Of a stretch of 64,000 bases of DNA, positions 35,244 through 43,490 are shown piece after piece (position 1 is the first letter of the stretch; each line of letters starts with the position of its first letter). This DNA comes from JAOEGB01 sp041262585. Its GTDB lineage: Bacteria; Actinomycetota; Actinomycetes; Streptosporangiales; Streptosporangiaceae. The position numbers were made by a program, and so were the translations under genes. The stretch lies in NCBI RefSeq assembly GCF_041262585.1, contig NZ_JBGCBZ010000004.1:62001-126000 (forward strand). Direction: 5' to 3'. Below the pieces are notes generated by a model. The model worked only from the letters and a program-made list of their open reading frames with translations. It searched no databases and had not been told where the DNA came from.

Positions 35244-35893
35244 GTCGTCTCCGCTGGTCCGGACCCCGTCGCGGTCTCGGCCTCCACGTCCAATTCGGGA
35301 AGCAGATGCGTGATCAGTGAGACACGTTGGGCGCCCTCGGGGGCGGCCGCCGCCTCTTCCGGCGCTTCACGCCTGTACCGGGCGATCACCGACCGCAACT
35401 CCTCCTGCAGGCTCGCCGCCTCTTCGAGGGTGAGCCGCAGCGACCAGTCGCTGAGGTCGAAGACGTCTCGCCAGGCGCGGGGCATCGTCTGGAGCTCTTT
35501 GAGCGCCTGATGCGCCCGCCGCGAGTGCGCGGTCAGCACGGACTGCATGTACATCAGCGCGGCTTCGGGCTCTCGGTCGGCCAGGTCCATGTCGTTGAAC
35601 CAGGTCGACCGGTGCACCGACCGCCACCAGCGTTCCCGCGCGTTTCCCCGCGCCGTGTCCTCCTCGACGAAGCCGGCGGCGGCGAGTTGCCGCAGGTGGT
35701 AGCTGGTCGCCCCGGACGTGAGACCCATCCGCCCGGCGAGCAGGGTGGCCGTCGACGGGCCGTACATCCGCAGCAGCCCGACCAACTGCACCCGCACCGG
35801 ATGGGCCAGGGCACGCAGGCCCTTGGCGTCCAGGACCACATCTGTCTCGGGGTTCGGCACGTACGGCCTGCCCGGCTTCTCACGCTCAGCCAT
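35240..35893 (-). CDS. ArsR-type winged-helix regulator
   Basis: 217 residues from ATG 35893. The HTH region is ALAHPVRVQLVGLLRMYGPSTATLLAGRMGLTSGATSYHLRQLAAAGFVEED, typical of ArsR/HTH_20 proteins, followed by a helical C-terminal domain (MYMQSVLTAHSRRAHQALKELQ) as in the YdfF-like group. No metal-binding CxC motif is seen, so it probably senses a small molecule. It is the first gene of an operon with the MFS exporter and sits directly behind a large palindromic operator. Confidence 0.88.
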   Translation of the reverse strand: MAEREKPGRPYVPNPETDVVLDAKGLRALAHPVRVQLVGLLRMYGPSTATLLAGRMGLTSGATSYHLRQLAAAGFVEEDTARGNARERWWRSVHRSTWFNDMDLADREPEAALMYMQSVLTAHSRRAHQALKELQTMPRAWRDVFDLSDWSLRLTLEEAASLQEELRSVIARYRREAPEEAAAAPEGAQRVSLITHLLPELDVEAETATGSGPAETT

Positions 35894-35909
35894 GTCACGA
35901 ACTCTAAAC

Positions 35910-35955
35910 CGCAAACACTCCTTCGCAAAGAGTTCTTCGCGAAGAAGTGTTTGCG
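35910..35955. promoter_or_regulatory. 46-bp operator made of two abutting inverted 23-mers
   Basis: The 23-mer at 35933-35955 (TTCTTCGCGAAGAAGTGTTTGCG) matches the reverse complement of 35910-35932 at 20 of 23 positions, with no spacer. Inside it is a perfect 14-bp palindrome TTCTTCGCGAAGAA (35933-35946). It begins 17 bp upstream of the ArsR-type gene and is almost certainly its autoregulatory site. Confidence 0.75.
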
Positions 35956-35979
35956 ATAACCGGATCCCCGGCCAGGCAT

Positions 35980-36164
35980 AAGAGAAGGCCGGCCGCCTCA
36001 CCGTCGCCGGGCAGGAGCCGACAGAGCCGCCGCGCCAGCCGGATCGCCTCGGCGGTCAGGTCCACCCGGTGCAGCGCCTGCGCTCCCGTCTCCCGATCGG
36101 ACCGGTAGGCGGCGGGCAGCCGGTCCAGGTTGCCCGCGGGAACGTGGAACCCGGTGTCTCTCAT
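35980..36164 (-). pseudogene. ECF sigma factor (SigJ-like, DUF6596) fragment
   Basis: The minus-strand frame contains RLPAAYRSDRETGAQALHRVDLTAEAIRLARRLCRLLPGDGEAAGLLL, which matches the C-terminal DUF6596 region of ECF sigma factors (usual form: ...LSAEAIRLTRLLHRLLPDDGEVAGLLALM). The sigma-2 and sigma-4 DNA-binding regions are missing and the frame runs into the ArsR operator region, so this is a truncated relic. Confidence 0.6.
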
Positions 36165-36221
36165 GCCGAGCGGCTCGAAGAGGCGCTCCCACTACCGCGG
36201 GTGTGCGTTTCCACAAGCGAA

Positions 36222-36250
36222 AGGGGCCCCGCTACGAAGCGGGACCCCTC
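36222..36250 (-). terminator. Terminator of the ricin-lectin gene
   Basis: Inverted repeat AGGGGCCCCGCT / AGCGGGACCCCT with a 4-nt loop and one mismatch, 16-44 bp beyond the minus-strand stop at 36266. Confidence 0.65.
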
Positions 36251-36265
36251 CAATCGAATGACCTA

Positions 36266-36793
36266 CTAGGAGTAGATTCGGGCGGTGAAGTACTGGTTCT
36301 GCCCGCCGTTCCAGTACCACGTGTCGATGGCGGCGCCCTGGGAGCGGCTGTCGCCGGAGACGTCCATGTAGAGGCCGCTGGCGACGCTCCTGATCGCGTA
36401 GCCGTAGCCGTTGCCCGCGTTCAGGCCGGTGTCCCACAACTGCCGGGGGTCGGTGGTGCACACCCACTGGTAGAGCTGGTCACCGGCGACGCCGCTGGTG
36501 GTGATGCACTTGCCGCTCTTCACGTTGACGATCTGGTAGTGATCGCCGGTCACCCTGAACGTCCAGCCCTGGTTGGAGCCACTGAGAGACCACTGAATGA
36601 TCTTGGCGCCGTCGCCGGTGGATCCGCCGCTGACGTCCAGGAACAGGAACTGGTTGGAGTCGGGCGCGAGCCGGACGGTGAAGCCGCTGGCCTGGGCGGC
36701 CCCTGGTGCGACGGCGAGGATGCAGGCGGTCGCCAGGGCGCCGGCGGCGACGGTGGCCGTGATCTTCTTGAGAGTGAGGGGGATCGTGAACAT
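36266..36793 (-). CDS. Secreted ricin-type beta-trefoil lectin
   Basis: 175 residues: a signal peptide (about 1-36, ending AAQA) followed by a single RICIN domain. Repeats with the QxW-like pattern are visible: FLDVSGGSTGDGAKIIQWSLSGSNQGWTF, GKCITTSGVAGDQLYQWVCTTDPRQLW and YMDVSGDSRSQGAAIDTWYWNGGQNQYF, i.e. three subdomains. There is no catalytic domain, so it is a free-standing carbohydrate-binding protein. Confidence 0.88.
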   Translation of the reverse strand: MFTIPLTLKKITATVAAGALATACILAVAPGAAQASGFTVRLAPDSNQFLFLDVSGGSTGDGAKIIQWSLSGSNQGWTFRVTGDHYQIVNVKSGKCITTSGVAGDQLYQWVCTTDPRQLWDTGLNAGNGYGYAIRSVASGLYMDVSGDSRSQGAAIDTWYWNGGQNQYFTARIYS

Positions 36794-36955
36794 GGTTTGC
36801 CCCGTTTTTCTGTGTGGCCGTTCTGTGGCCGCGGTTTGTGCTGGTCGGCGTCTTTCAGTGATTGATCCCGGCCGGCGAACGGACCCCGTCCGCCGCTCGC
36901 CGGCCGCCCCCGGATCTCCGACCCTTCGTCATGCCGCAAACGTAATAAGCGCCGA

Positions 36956-38185
36956 TCACCAATCGATTGCCGACTGATCGGCGCCGACCTCACGCGTGGC
37001 CCCAGACGGTCTGACGTGCGGCTTCCGCCGCTCGGGGCGCAGCCCACGCGCCAGGGCCAGGGTGACGGCGACGGAGGTCGCCGCCATCACGGCCATCCCC
37101 GTCGAGGGCGAGGTGCGCTGAGCCACCACGCCCGCGAGAGCCGCGCCCACGCCCTGCATGGTGAGCATGCCGGACATGTGCAGCCCGAGAGCGTGCCCGC
37201 TCAGCTCGTCCGGTGTCAGTGACATGAGCCGCTCCTGGAGCAGCAGGCTCGCCGAGTAGCCGACCGAGGCGAGCACCACGGCAGCCACCGCGAACGGCAG
37301 CGCCGGGTTCAGGGCGAAGATGAGGTACGGCGCGGCCAGCAGCAGCCGCAGAGGTCCGCCGAGCCGTTCCCTCCACCGCTGGGGGACGAACCGGCCGGCC
37401 AGGGTGTCACCGGCGAGCATGCCGAGAGCGGCGCAGGCGAACAGGAGCCCCGCATCCCGGGGCGCGTAGGAGACGTAGAGGGACTCGCAGCCGACGATCA
37501 GCCCGTTGGGCACCCAGAGGGCGAGGTAGACGTAGCGCCGAGGCTTGGACGACCAGAGCCGTGCGTTGTTGCGCCAGGTCTCGGCGGCCGACGGCCGGCC
37601 GGCGGCACGCGACGGCCGCCCGCTGAGGCCGAACCGGGCCGCGAGCGCGGCGGCGAGGTACAGGGCGGCGCCGGTGAGCAGCGTGCCACGCGGTGACAGC
37701 GTCGCCACGAGCACGCCGCCGAGCGCGAACCCGCAGATCTGCATGGCGCCGACGGACATGTTGAGCACGGAGCGGCCCAGCAGGTAACCGTCCCTCGCGA
37801 GGATCTCGTTGAGCAGGCCGTAGCGCACTCCACCGCCCAGCGAGGCGAGCACGCCGAGGACGAAGAGGATGGTGAAAGCCGCCCAAACGGGCAGGCCGGG
37901 AATGGCTTGGGCGGCGGTTTCGAGAGCGAAGAGCAGCGCCAGGCCGCTCAGCGCGGCACGCGGCGGCAGCCGGTCGGCCGCCGACAGCAGCGTGGTCGCG
38001 CCGACCACCTGGGCGAGGGCCGGGCCGAACATGGCGAGGGCGGCGAGCAAGGGTGAGCCGGTCGCCGTGTAGATCAGCGTGCCGAGGGCCAGCCCGCTCA
38101 CCGTCTGGGCCGCCACCTGCATAGACGCCGTCAGGAAGAGGGGCGTGAACTCCGGCGCCCGGAAGAGCTCTCGATAGGTGCGCAT
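36956..38185 (-). CDS. MFS transporter divergent from an ArsR-type regulator
   Basis: 409 residues, about twelve hydrophobic segments, starting MRTYRELFRAPEFTPLFLTAS as in many actinomycete MFS exporters. Motif A is weakly kept (SAADRLPPRAALSG). Divergent transcription from the regulator at 38262 and the palindrome between them suggest local control. Confidence 0.87.
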   Translation of the reverse strand: MRTYRELFRAPEFTPLFLTASMQVAAQTVSGLALGTLIYTATGSPLLAALAMFGPALAQVVGATTLLSAADRLPPRAALSGLALLFALETAAQAIPGLPVWAAFTILFVLGVLASLGGGVRYGLLNEILARDGYLLGRSVLNMSVGAMQICGFALGGVLVATLSPRGTLLTGAALYLAAALAARFGLSGRPSRAAGRPSAAETWRNNARLWSSKPRRYVYLALWVPNGLIVGCESLYVSYAPRDAGLLFACAALGMLAGDTLAGRFVPQRWRERLGGPLRLLLAAPYLIFALNPALPFAVAAVVLASVGYSASLLLQERLMSLTPDELSGHALGLHMSGMLTMQGVGAALAGVVAQRTSPSTGMAVMAATSVAVTLALARGLRPERRKPHVRPSGATREVGADQSAIDW

Positions 38186-38223
38186 GGCCGGAGTCTCGAA
38201 GATCTCCTCGCGGAGCCGTTACT

Positions 38224-38243
38224 GTTTCGCGGGGACGCGAAAC
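38224..38243. promoter_or_regulatory. Operator between MFS and ArsR-type genes
   Basis: A perfect 8-bp inverted repeat GTTTCGCG-GGGA-CGCGAAAC, 18 bp before the regulator start and 38 bp before the divergent MFS start. It probably binds the ArsR-type protein and controls both genes. Confidence 0.7.
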
Positions 38244-38261
38244 GACAAGGGGGCCCGAGGC

Positions 38262-39236
38262 ATGGGCTGGTGGCTGGTCAACGCGGACACGCTCGCGAGG
38301 AGCCGGTTCGTCGTGTCTCCCCTCGCCGAAGCGACCGCGACCCTGAAGACCCTGGAGCGGGGGACGGCGGCGGACCCGGGCGAGCGCGCGTGGCTCGACA
38401 TCCACCTGCCCGCCTATCGGAAGCGGCTGACGGGCGACCCGGTCACCGCACTGCTCGTACGGACCGGTCTGTGCCGCATCTGGAACGCGGACTTCCTCAC
38501 CCCAACGCCCACCGGCGAGGGTGCGCCCACCTTCGGGGAGGAACTGGCGCGCATCCGCGAGACACCGCCCGAGGCCGCCCGAGCCGACCTGGCAGTGTCG
38601 TTGGGCGGCCCGCTCCCCGCCCAACTGGACCGCCCCGACCTGCCGGAACGCGCCGCCGACCTCCTCGAGTGGGTCTGGACGGAATCGGTGCTCCCCTACT
38701 GGCCACGGCGGCAACGGATCATCGAGGCCGACGTCGTCGCGCGTACGGCCCAGCTGAGCCAGGGGGGCTGGGCCGCGGCCCTGAACGACATGCGCCCCGG
38801 GATGCGCTGGCTCGGCGAGAGTCGGCTCCAGATCAACACGCACGACTACCCGCCGCGAGAGATCTCCGGGGCGCAATTGATGTTCGTCCCCGTCACCCCG
38901 CGCCAGGGCTGGGTCTCATGGGAGGCTCCGCACCGGTATGCCGCGATCTACCCGTGCTCGGGCACGCTGGCGGAGGCGAACCGGGCGGCCTCGGCTCCCG
39001 AGGCGCTGGGCAGGCTGCTCGGGCCCGCGCGGGCGGGCGTCCTCGTCCTCCTCGACACCCCCAAGAGCACGACCCAACTGGTCGCGCTGACCGGCCAGGG
39101 CCTGGGCTCGGTGGGCCGCCACCTCAAAGTCCTGCTCGACGCCCACCTGGTCGGGCGGCGACGCGCCGGGCGGTCCGTCCTCTACTACCGGACGGACGCC
39201 GGCGACGTCCTGGTGAAGGCTCAGCGGAACGGCTGA
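38262..39236 (+). CDS. ArsR-type regulator with a large N-terminal domain (DUF5937-like)
   Basis: 324 residues from ATG 38262. The C-terminal 80 residues are a winged helix: ARAGVLVLLDTPKSTTQLVALTGQGLGSVGRHLKVLLDAHLVGRRRAGRSVLYYRT. The N-terminal 240 residues (WWLVNADTLARSRFVVSPLAEATATLKTL ... INTHDYPPREISGAQLMFVP) form the domain that accompanies such HTH modules in many actinomycetes. It is likely a ligand-sensing repressor of the divergent MFS exporter. Confidence 0.85.
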   Translation: MGWWLVNADTLARSRFVVSPLAEATATLKTLERGTAADPGERAWLDIHLPAYRKRLTGDPVTALLVRTGLCRIWNADFLTPTPTGEGAPTFGEELARIRETPPEAARADLAVSLGGPLPAQLDRPDLPERAADLLEWVWTESVLPYWPRRQRIIEADVVARTAQLSQGGWAAALNDMRPGMRWLGESRLQINTHDYPPREISGAQLMFVPVTPRQGWVSWEAPHRYAAIYPCSGTLAEANRAASAPEALGRLLGPARAGVLVLLDTPKSTTQLVALTGQGLGSVGRHLKVLLDAHLVGRRRAGRSVLYYRTDAGDVLVKAQRNG

Positions 39237-39240
39237 GTCG

Positions 39241-39709
39241 TCAAGGGCGCGTGGCTGCCCGGTGTTCGCTCGCCCGGGTGGCGCGGTCAACGAGAAACGT
39301 CAACGATCCGCCGTGCGGATTCGGCGGAGCGAAAGGGCCCGGCAGATCGATCCAGTCAACGACCTCATTCGCCGGAGGCGCCACGATCTGCACCTTCGCG
39401 CCCCATTCGTTGTAGCGAGTGTCGACCACGTCATGCTCGGTGCCCTTGGCCAATTTGCCGTCCCGATCGGGGATGTAGGTCTTCTGGCTGTGCTCCGTGA
39501 TCAGGCGGACGGGCAACTGGTCACGATTGACGAAGAGCCTGAAGGAGATCTTGGCCACGTCGGAGAAGACATAACTGTCCTTGTACAGCTCCTTGGCGGT
39601 GAGGGTGCCTCGATACTCCCCAGGCTTGGGACTGGTGGCCTTCGAGATCACCAGCCTGAGTATCGCCGGTTAATGCCGCCACCGCGACTATGACTGCGAG
39701 ACGTTTCAT
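39241..39709 (-). pseudogene. Small secreted-protein gene, apparently frameshifted
   Basis: A 136-residue frame (39241-39651) encodes ISKATSPKPGEYRGTLTAKELYKDSYVFSDVAKISFRLFVNRDQLPVRL and ends with a basic tail. Directly upstream in another frame is a signal-peptide-like start, MKRLAVIVAVAALTG (ATG 39709). Joining the two needs one frame change near 39655-39670. Either the gene is broken or the inner GTG at 39651 is the true start of a cytoplasmic protein. No family was recognised. Confidence 0.5.
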
Positions 39710-40016
39710 TCGGATCCCCCAGAAGACTGACGCCTGTGAGAAGAATCCTGTCGTCATGGCATCACCAAATGATCTCGCAGCCTGGCAAAAAGGTGAGTCG
39801 GCTAATTTCCTGAATGCTCAGAACGTGGCCGCGAGCACCACCACGGTGAGCCCGGCGTCGACGACTCGCGGAAAGGACCCCCGGAGTCCGTTCCGCCTGC
39901 GCGGAAGCGTGGAAGCGTGGACGTCAGCGACGAGAGCGGGTTCCCCATGGATGACATCCTCACCGTCCCGACCGGGGTCGTTCTTCTTCCGCGTTTGATC
40001 GTCTACCGTCGAGGCA
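39710..40016. other. Intergenic stretch without a recognisable gene
   Basis: About 300 bp with no open frame showing family-like sequence. The right part leads into the terminator-like hairpin in front of the molbindin gene, so a promoter and leader for that gene probably lie here (TTCTTCTTCC/TTTGATC AT-richer patches around 39980-40000). Confidence 0.5.
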
Positions 40017-40046
40017 GGCCACCCCGAACGCAGGGGCGGCCTTTTT
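40017..40046 (+). terminator. Intrinsic terminator or attenuator before the molbindin gene
   Basis: GGCCACCCC (40017-40025) pairs with GGGGCGGCC (40033-40041) with one mismatch, 7-nt loop, followed by TTTTT (40042-40046). It ends 23 bp before the molbindin start and points in the same direction. No upstream plus-strand gene needs a terminator, so premature termination in the leader is possible. Confidence 0.6.
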
Positions 40047-40069
40047 GATGGTGCGAGCAAGGGGACGTC

Positions 40070-40279
40070 ATGCGGCTGAGCGCCCGTAACAAGATTCCCG
40101 CCCGGGTCACCGCGATCGCCCACGGTGAGGCGATCGCGAACGTCGAACTCGACGCGGGCGGAGTGCGGTTGGTTGCCTCGATAACCGTGGAGGCCGCTCG
40201 GGAGTTGGGGCTGGCCGAGGGCAGCCAGGTCACAGCGGTCATCAAGGCCTCCGACCTGATCCTGGCCGTCGGGGATTGA
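40070..40279 (+). CDS. mop: Molbindin (Mop/TOBE domain protein)
   Basis: 69 residues, the usual size of a single Mop domain: LSARNKIPARVTAIAHGEAIANVELDAGG...VASITVEAARELGLAEGSQVTAVIKASDLILAV. Such proteins form oligomers that bind molybdate in the cytoplasm for storage or homeostasis. A broken FdhA-like molybdoenzyme gene lies 0.5 kb away, which may be the remaining trace of a molybdenum locus. Confidence 0.93.
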   Translation: MRLSARNKIPARVTAIAHGEAIANVELDAGGVRLVASITVEAARELGLAEGSQVTAVIKASDLILAVGD

Positions 40280-40321
40280 GCGCGGCGCCCGGTGCGGCCG
40301 GTGGCCGTACCGGGCGAGCGA

Positions 40322-40800
40322 TCAGCCGACCGGCCATTGGCGCCAGAGCGGCTTTCGTGGTCGCCGGCCAGTCGAACGCGGCACGTCGCGCGTCCGGAGC
40401 CGAGGGGTGATCCGTGCCGCGCGCGCCTGGGGCCACGGTGCGTACCCCAGCAGCAGCACGATCAGGCTCGCGATGACGGTGTCGAGCAGCCGCGGGCCCA
40501 GGGCGTCGATGCCGGGCCCTCCGCCGAGCTGGACGAGGAGCAGCACCAGCGGCGTGACGGCCGCGGTGTAGAACGCATAGTGGTGTGCGACGGTGATCGG
40601 CAGCAGTGCCGCGCACAGGGCGGCGACGGCGATAGGGCCCAGGGGGACGTGAACACGGCGAGCAGGGCTCCGGCCAGCAGGACGCCGAGCAGCGTTCCGA
40701 GCGACCGGTGGATCGCTCGCGTGTAGACCGAGCCGAGGTCGGGTCTGAGGACGAAGGCGACGGTGAGCGGCAGCCAGTACGACCGCGGCTCACGCAGGGA
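40322..40800 (-). pseudogene. FUSC-family transporter fragment, frameshifted
   Basis: The minus strand from about 40800 reads REPRSYWLPLTVAFVLRPDLGSVY and continues RSLGTLLGVLLAGALLAVFTSPWA; after a frame change near 40645 it reads IAVAALCAALLPITVAHHYAF, then TPLVLLLVQLGGGPGIDALGPRLLDTVIASLIVLLLGYAPWP. This is the second half of a FUSC (aromatic-acid exporter-like) protein. The N-terminal half is missing and the break abuts the FdhA-like fragment. Confidence 0.78.
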
Positions 40801-41371
40801 GGAGTACGCCGAGGACTACGACCGCATTCGCGACACCATGTCTGCGGTGCTCAACGGTTTCGAGGACTTCAACAGACGCGTCCGCCTTCCCCTCGGCTTC
40901 CGCATCCGGCAGGCCGCCCGGGAGCTCATCTTTCTCACGCCGTCCGGCCGGGCGGAGTTCTCGACCGCGCCACTCCCGGACGTCGTCCCGGCCCCCGGGA
41001 GACTCACGCTGGCCACCGTGCGCTCCCACGACCAGTGGAACACCACCATCTACTCCAACGACGACCGCTACCGGGGCGTGAAGAACCTGCGCACTCTGGT
41101 CTTTATGAAACGCCGCCGACATGCGCGCGCGAGGCATCGAAGAGCTCGGCCTGGTGGACATCACCAGCACCGCCAAGGACGGCAGCACCAGGTCCGTCCA
41201 TGGCTACCGGGCCATCCGGTACGACATCCCGCCAGGCTGCGCCATGGGTTACATGCCGGAGATGAACGCGCTGTGCGCGGCAGCCGACTACAGCGAGCAA
41301 AGCGACCAACCCCTCATGAACTTCTCAAGATCGAGATCGTCCCGGCCAAGCCGGCGGAGGGAAGCCCGTAA
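40797..41371 (+). pseudogene. FdhA-like molybdopterin oxidoreductase (YdeP type), C-terminal fragment with two frameshifts
   Basis: Frame 1 reads YAEDYDRIRDTMSAVLNGFEDFNRRV, then LTPSGRAEFSTAPLPDVVP and HDQWNTTIYSNDDRYRGVKNLRTLVFM up to about 41110. An extra A at 41108-41110 (ATGAAA for ATGAA) shifts to the frame MRARGIEELGLVDITSTAKDG, then DIPPGCAMGYMPEMNALC up to QPLMN near 41325; a second change returns to KIEIVPAKPAEG. The sequence matches the C-terminus of FdhA-like/YdeP oxidoreductases. About three quarters of the gene is missing. Confidence 0.82.
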
Positions 41372-41491
41372 AGAGATGCTCCCTCCGCGGCTGGCGGCCG
41401 TCCGTCGCCAAGGGCGAGCTCGACTGGAAGCAGGCGAAATAGGCGTGCGCCCGGCCGGCCGCGCCTCGCGGCCGGCCGGGGCACTCGCCGT

Positions 41492-43366
41492 CTACAGGGG
41501 CGTGGGCGCCCTCAGGTAGGACTGCGTCCGCGTGGCCCAGTAGTAGTAGTCCGACGGCGTGCTCTGGTACGCGCCGACCATCTCCGGCACGTTGTAGGTT
41601 CCCGTCCCGGTGCCGGCGCCGAACATGATGGCCACGATGCCCGCGGCCGCCGCCTCCGGGATGTGCGAGCCCCACGTCACCGTGCCGCCGCTGACCGACA
41701 CCTTCGGGTCGCCGTCGGCGTTGGAGCCGAAGAACGACAGGTAGTTGCCGCTGGTGGCGAACCGGTCGCCGAAGAAGTAGGTCGAGGCGGAGTCCTGGTA
41801 GCGGTTCGGCGACACGTCGTCGAGGTCGGGGAACGAACCGCTGGAGTTCCAGTACGTCGGGCTCGCGGTCCGGGTCGAGTTGAGGTGCCCCGCCGCGATC
41901 TGCCACAGCACGCCGGGCAGCTTGAGCGCTCCCCGGATCGTCTTCACGTAGAGCAGGTAGTTGTTCCAGTGCGTGGCGTTGAGGTAGCGGATGTTGCCGG
42001 CCGGGTTGGGGTCGCGGAAGTACCCGAAGTCCTGACCCCACTGGTCGAAGGCGACCAGGTCGGCCTCACTGCCGATCTTCGCGGTCGCCAGGAACGCCGC
42101 CACCTGGTTGGCCGTGTTGACGACCGAGGTGTGGCCCGCGGTCACGCCCATGGTGTCGGTGTCCTTGATCGTGCTGCGCACCGCCCAGGTGTTGACCTGC
42201 CAGCCGATGAACGCGCTGGGGTTGTACTTCTTGATGGTGTGGTTGATCGCCTGGACCAGGCCGGTGAGCGTGTTCGGGTAGGTCGGGTCGCCGGCGCCGA
42301 GGACGCCCGACGAGTACGCCGCCGAGGTGGCCGCCGACATCCTGGTCGCGTCGTTGCCGTAGGCCGATCCGTGGCCCTGCTGGATGTAGCCCAGCATGTC
42401 CGGCTCGATGATCCAGCCGACCGGGGTGCCGCCGGCCTTCGACGCGGCCGACTGCGCGGCCGCCTTGAGCGCGGTGAAGAACTGCGAGACCCAGCCGGAG
42501 TTCCGCATGTTGTTCCAGGCCGCGTCGGCCCCGTCGATGTTGCCGTTCATGCCGTACTCGACGAGGACCGGCGTCATGCCCAGCTTCTTGGCGCTGCTGA
42601 CCTGGGTGCCGGCAACGCTCGCCCAGTTCGTCATCTCGTTGCCGAGCAGGTACTTGTACCCGTAGTTGGGCAGCGGGCCATGGGTGGCGAGCTGCGTGAA
42701 GAACGTGTCCACCGTGGAGCCCGGCGTGTAGACGGTGCCGATCGCCAGGTAGTTCGGGTGCCAGGCTCCCGGAGGCGGCGGGGTCGGGGTGATCGTCGGC
42801 GTCGGCGACGGTGAAGGCGAGGGCGACACGGTCGGCGTGGGCGAGGGCGACGGCGACACCGTCGGTGACGGCGACGGCGATCCCGTCGGCCCCGATCCCG
42901 GCCCGGCCAGCACGACGTCGTCGGCGCCGTAGGTGCCCTGGGCGTACCAGCCGTGCAGGAACACCTGCACGCTGGTGGTCGACGCGCCGGTGTCGAACGA
43001 GGTCGAGAGCTGCGACCAGGACGTCGCCGACGGCGTCCAGATGCTCGCGCCGCCTGTTATGCCGAGGTAGACGTAGGTGCCCTTCACCCACGCGGTCAGC
43101 GTGTAGTGCGAATTGGGCACCACGGTCACGGTCTGCGTGCACTGCGCCGTGTCCGAGCCGGTGGTCGCGCCCGCCAGGGAGGACGTGCCGCCGTGCGCGC
43201 CGCCGGAGACGACCGAGTCACCCGCCGCGCACGACCATGAGGACAGACCGCTCTCGAAGCCCGGGTTGGCCAGCAGATTGGTCGCGGCCGAGGCGGTCAT
43301 CGCCCCCAGGCCCAGGAATAACAGAAGGACGGCCAGGGCACCGGCGATTATCGGAGTACGGCGCAT
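41492..43366 (-). CDS. Large secreted CBM-linker protein, probable carbohydrate-active enzyme
   Basis: 624 residues from ATG 43366. Signal peptide (1-28), then a jelly-roll carbohydrate-binding module of the CBM4/9/16 type (NLLANPGFESGLSSWSC...YTLTAWVKGTYVYLGI...VQVFLHGW), a Ser/Pro/Thr linker with SPSPSPT-type repeats (about residues 162-206), and a 415-residue C-terminal domain. That domain (NYLAIGTVYTPGSTVDTFFTQL...VLVEYGMNGNIDGADAAW...GWIIEPDMLGYIQQG...QVNTWAVR...AFDQWGQDFGY...GVLWQIAAGHL) has a TIM-barrel look with possible acids in IIEPD and FDQWGQD. I do not recognise the GH family. Confidence 0.8.
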   Translation of the reverse strand: MRRTPIIAGALAVLLLFLGLGAMTASAATNLLANPGFESGLSSWSCAAGDSVVSGGAHGGTSSLAGATTGSDTAQCTQTVTVVPNSHYTLTAWVKGTYVYLGITGGASIWTPSATSWSQLSTSFDTGASTTSVQVFLHGWYAQGTYGADDVVLAGPGSGPTGSPSPSPTVSPSPSPTPTVSPSPSPSPTPTITPTPPPPGAWHPNYLAIGTVYTPGSTVDTFFTQLATHGPLPNYGYKYLLGNEMTNWASVAGTQVSSAKKLGMTPVLVEYGMNGNIDGADAAWNNMRNSGWVSQFFTALKAAAQSAASKAGGTPVGWIIEPDMLGYIQQGHGSAYGNDATRMSAATSAAYSSGVLGAGDPTYPNTLTGLVQAINHTIKKYNPSAFIGWQVNTWAVRSTIKDTDTMGVTAGHTSVVNTANQVAAFLATAKIGSEADLVAFDQWGQDFGYFRDPNPAGNIRYLNATHWNNYLLYVKTIRGALKLPGVLWQIAAGHLNSTRTASPTYWNSSGSFPDLDDVSPNRYQDSASTYFFGDRFATSGNYLSFFGSNADGDPKVSVSGGTVTWGSHIPEAAAAGIVAIMFGAGTGTGTYNVPEMVGAYQSTPSDYYYWATRTQSYLRAPTPL

Positions 43367-43465
43367 CACACACCTCTTCGGGGCGGGTACGTGGTGGAGA
43401 GCACCACATGGGGGGTCGAGCGGTGCGGTCGGCTGAACCTCGGACGGATCCGCCTTAGGCTTCTG

Positions 43466-43482
43466 TTAAGAAACTTTCCTAA
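43466..43482. promoter_or_regulatory. Palindrome upstream of the CBM protein gene
   Basis: TTAAGAAACTTTCCTAA, a 17-bp near-perfect palindrome (7 of 8 pairs) about 100 bp upstream of the minus-strand start. Similar GTTAGGAAAGTTTC-type palindromes commonly precede secreted polysaccharide-degrading enzyme genes in actinomycetes. Confidence 0.55.
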
Positions 43483-43490
43483 AATTTGAA

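Noticed and set aside
41372..41450. A plus-strand end WRPSVAKGELDWKQAK before a TAG stop.
   Set aside because: It looks like a protein C-terminus but is only about 20 codons and cannot be tied to a family.
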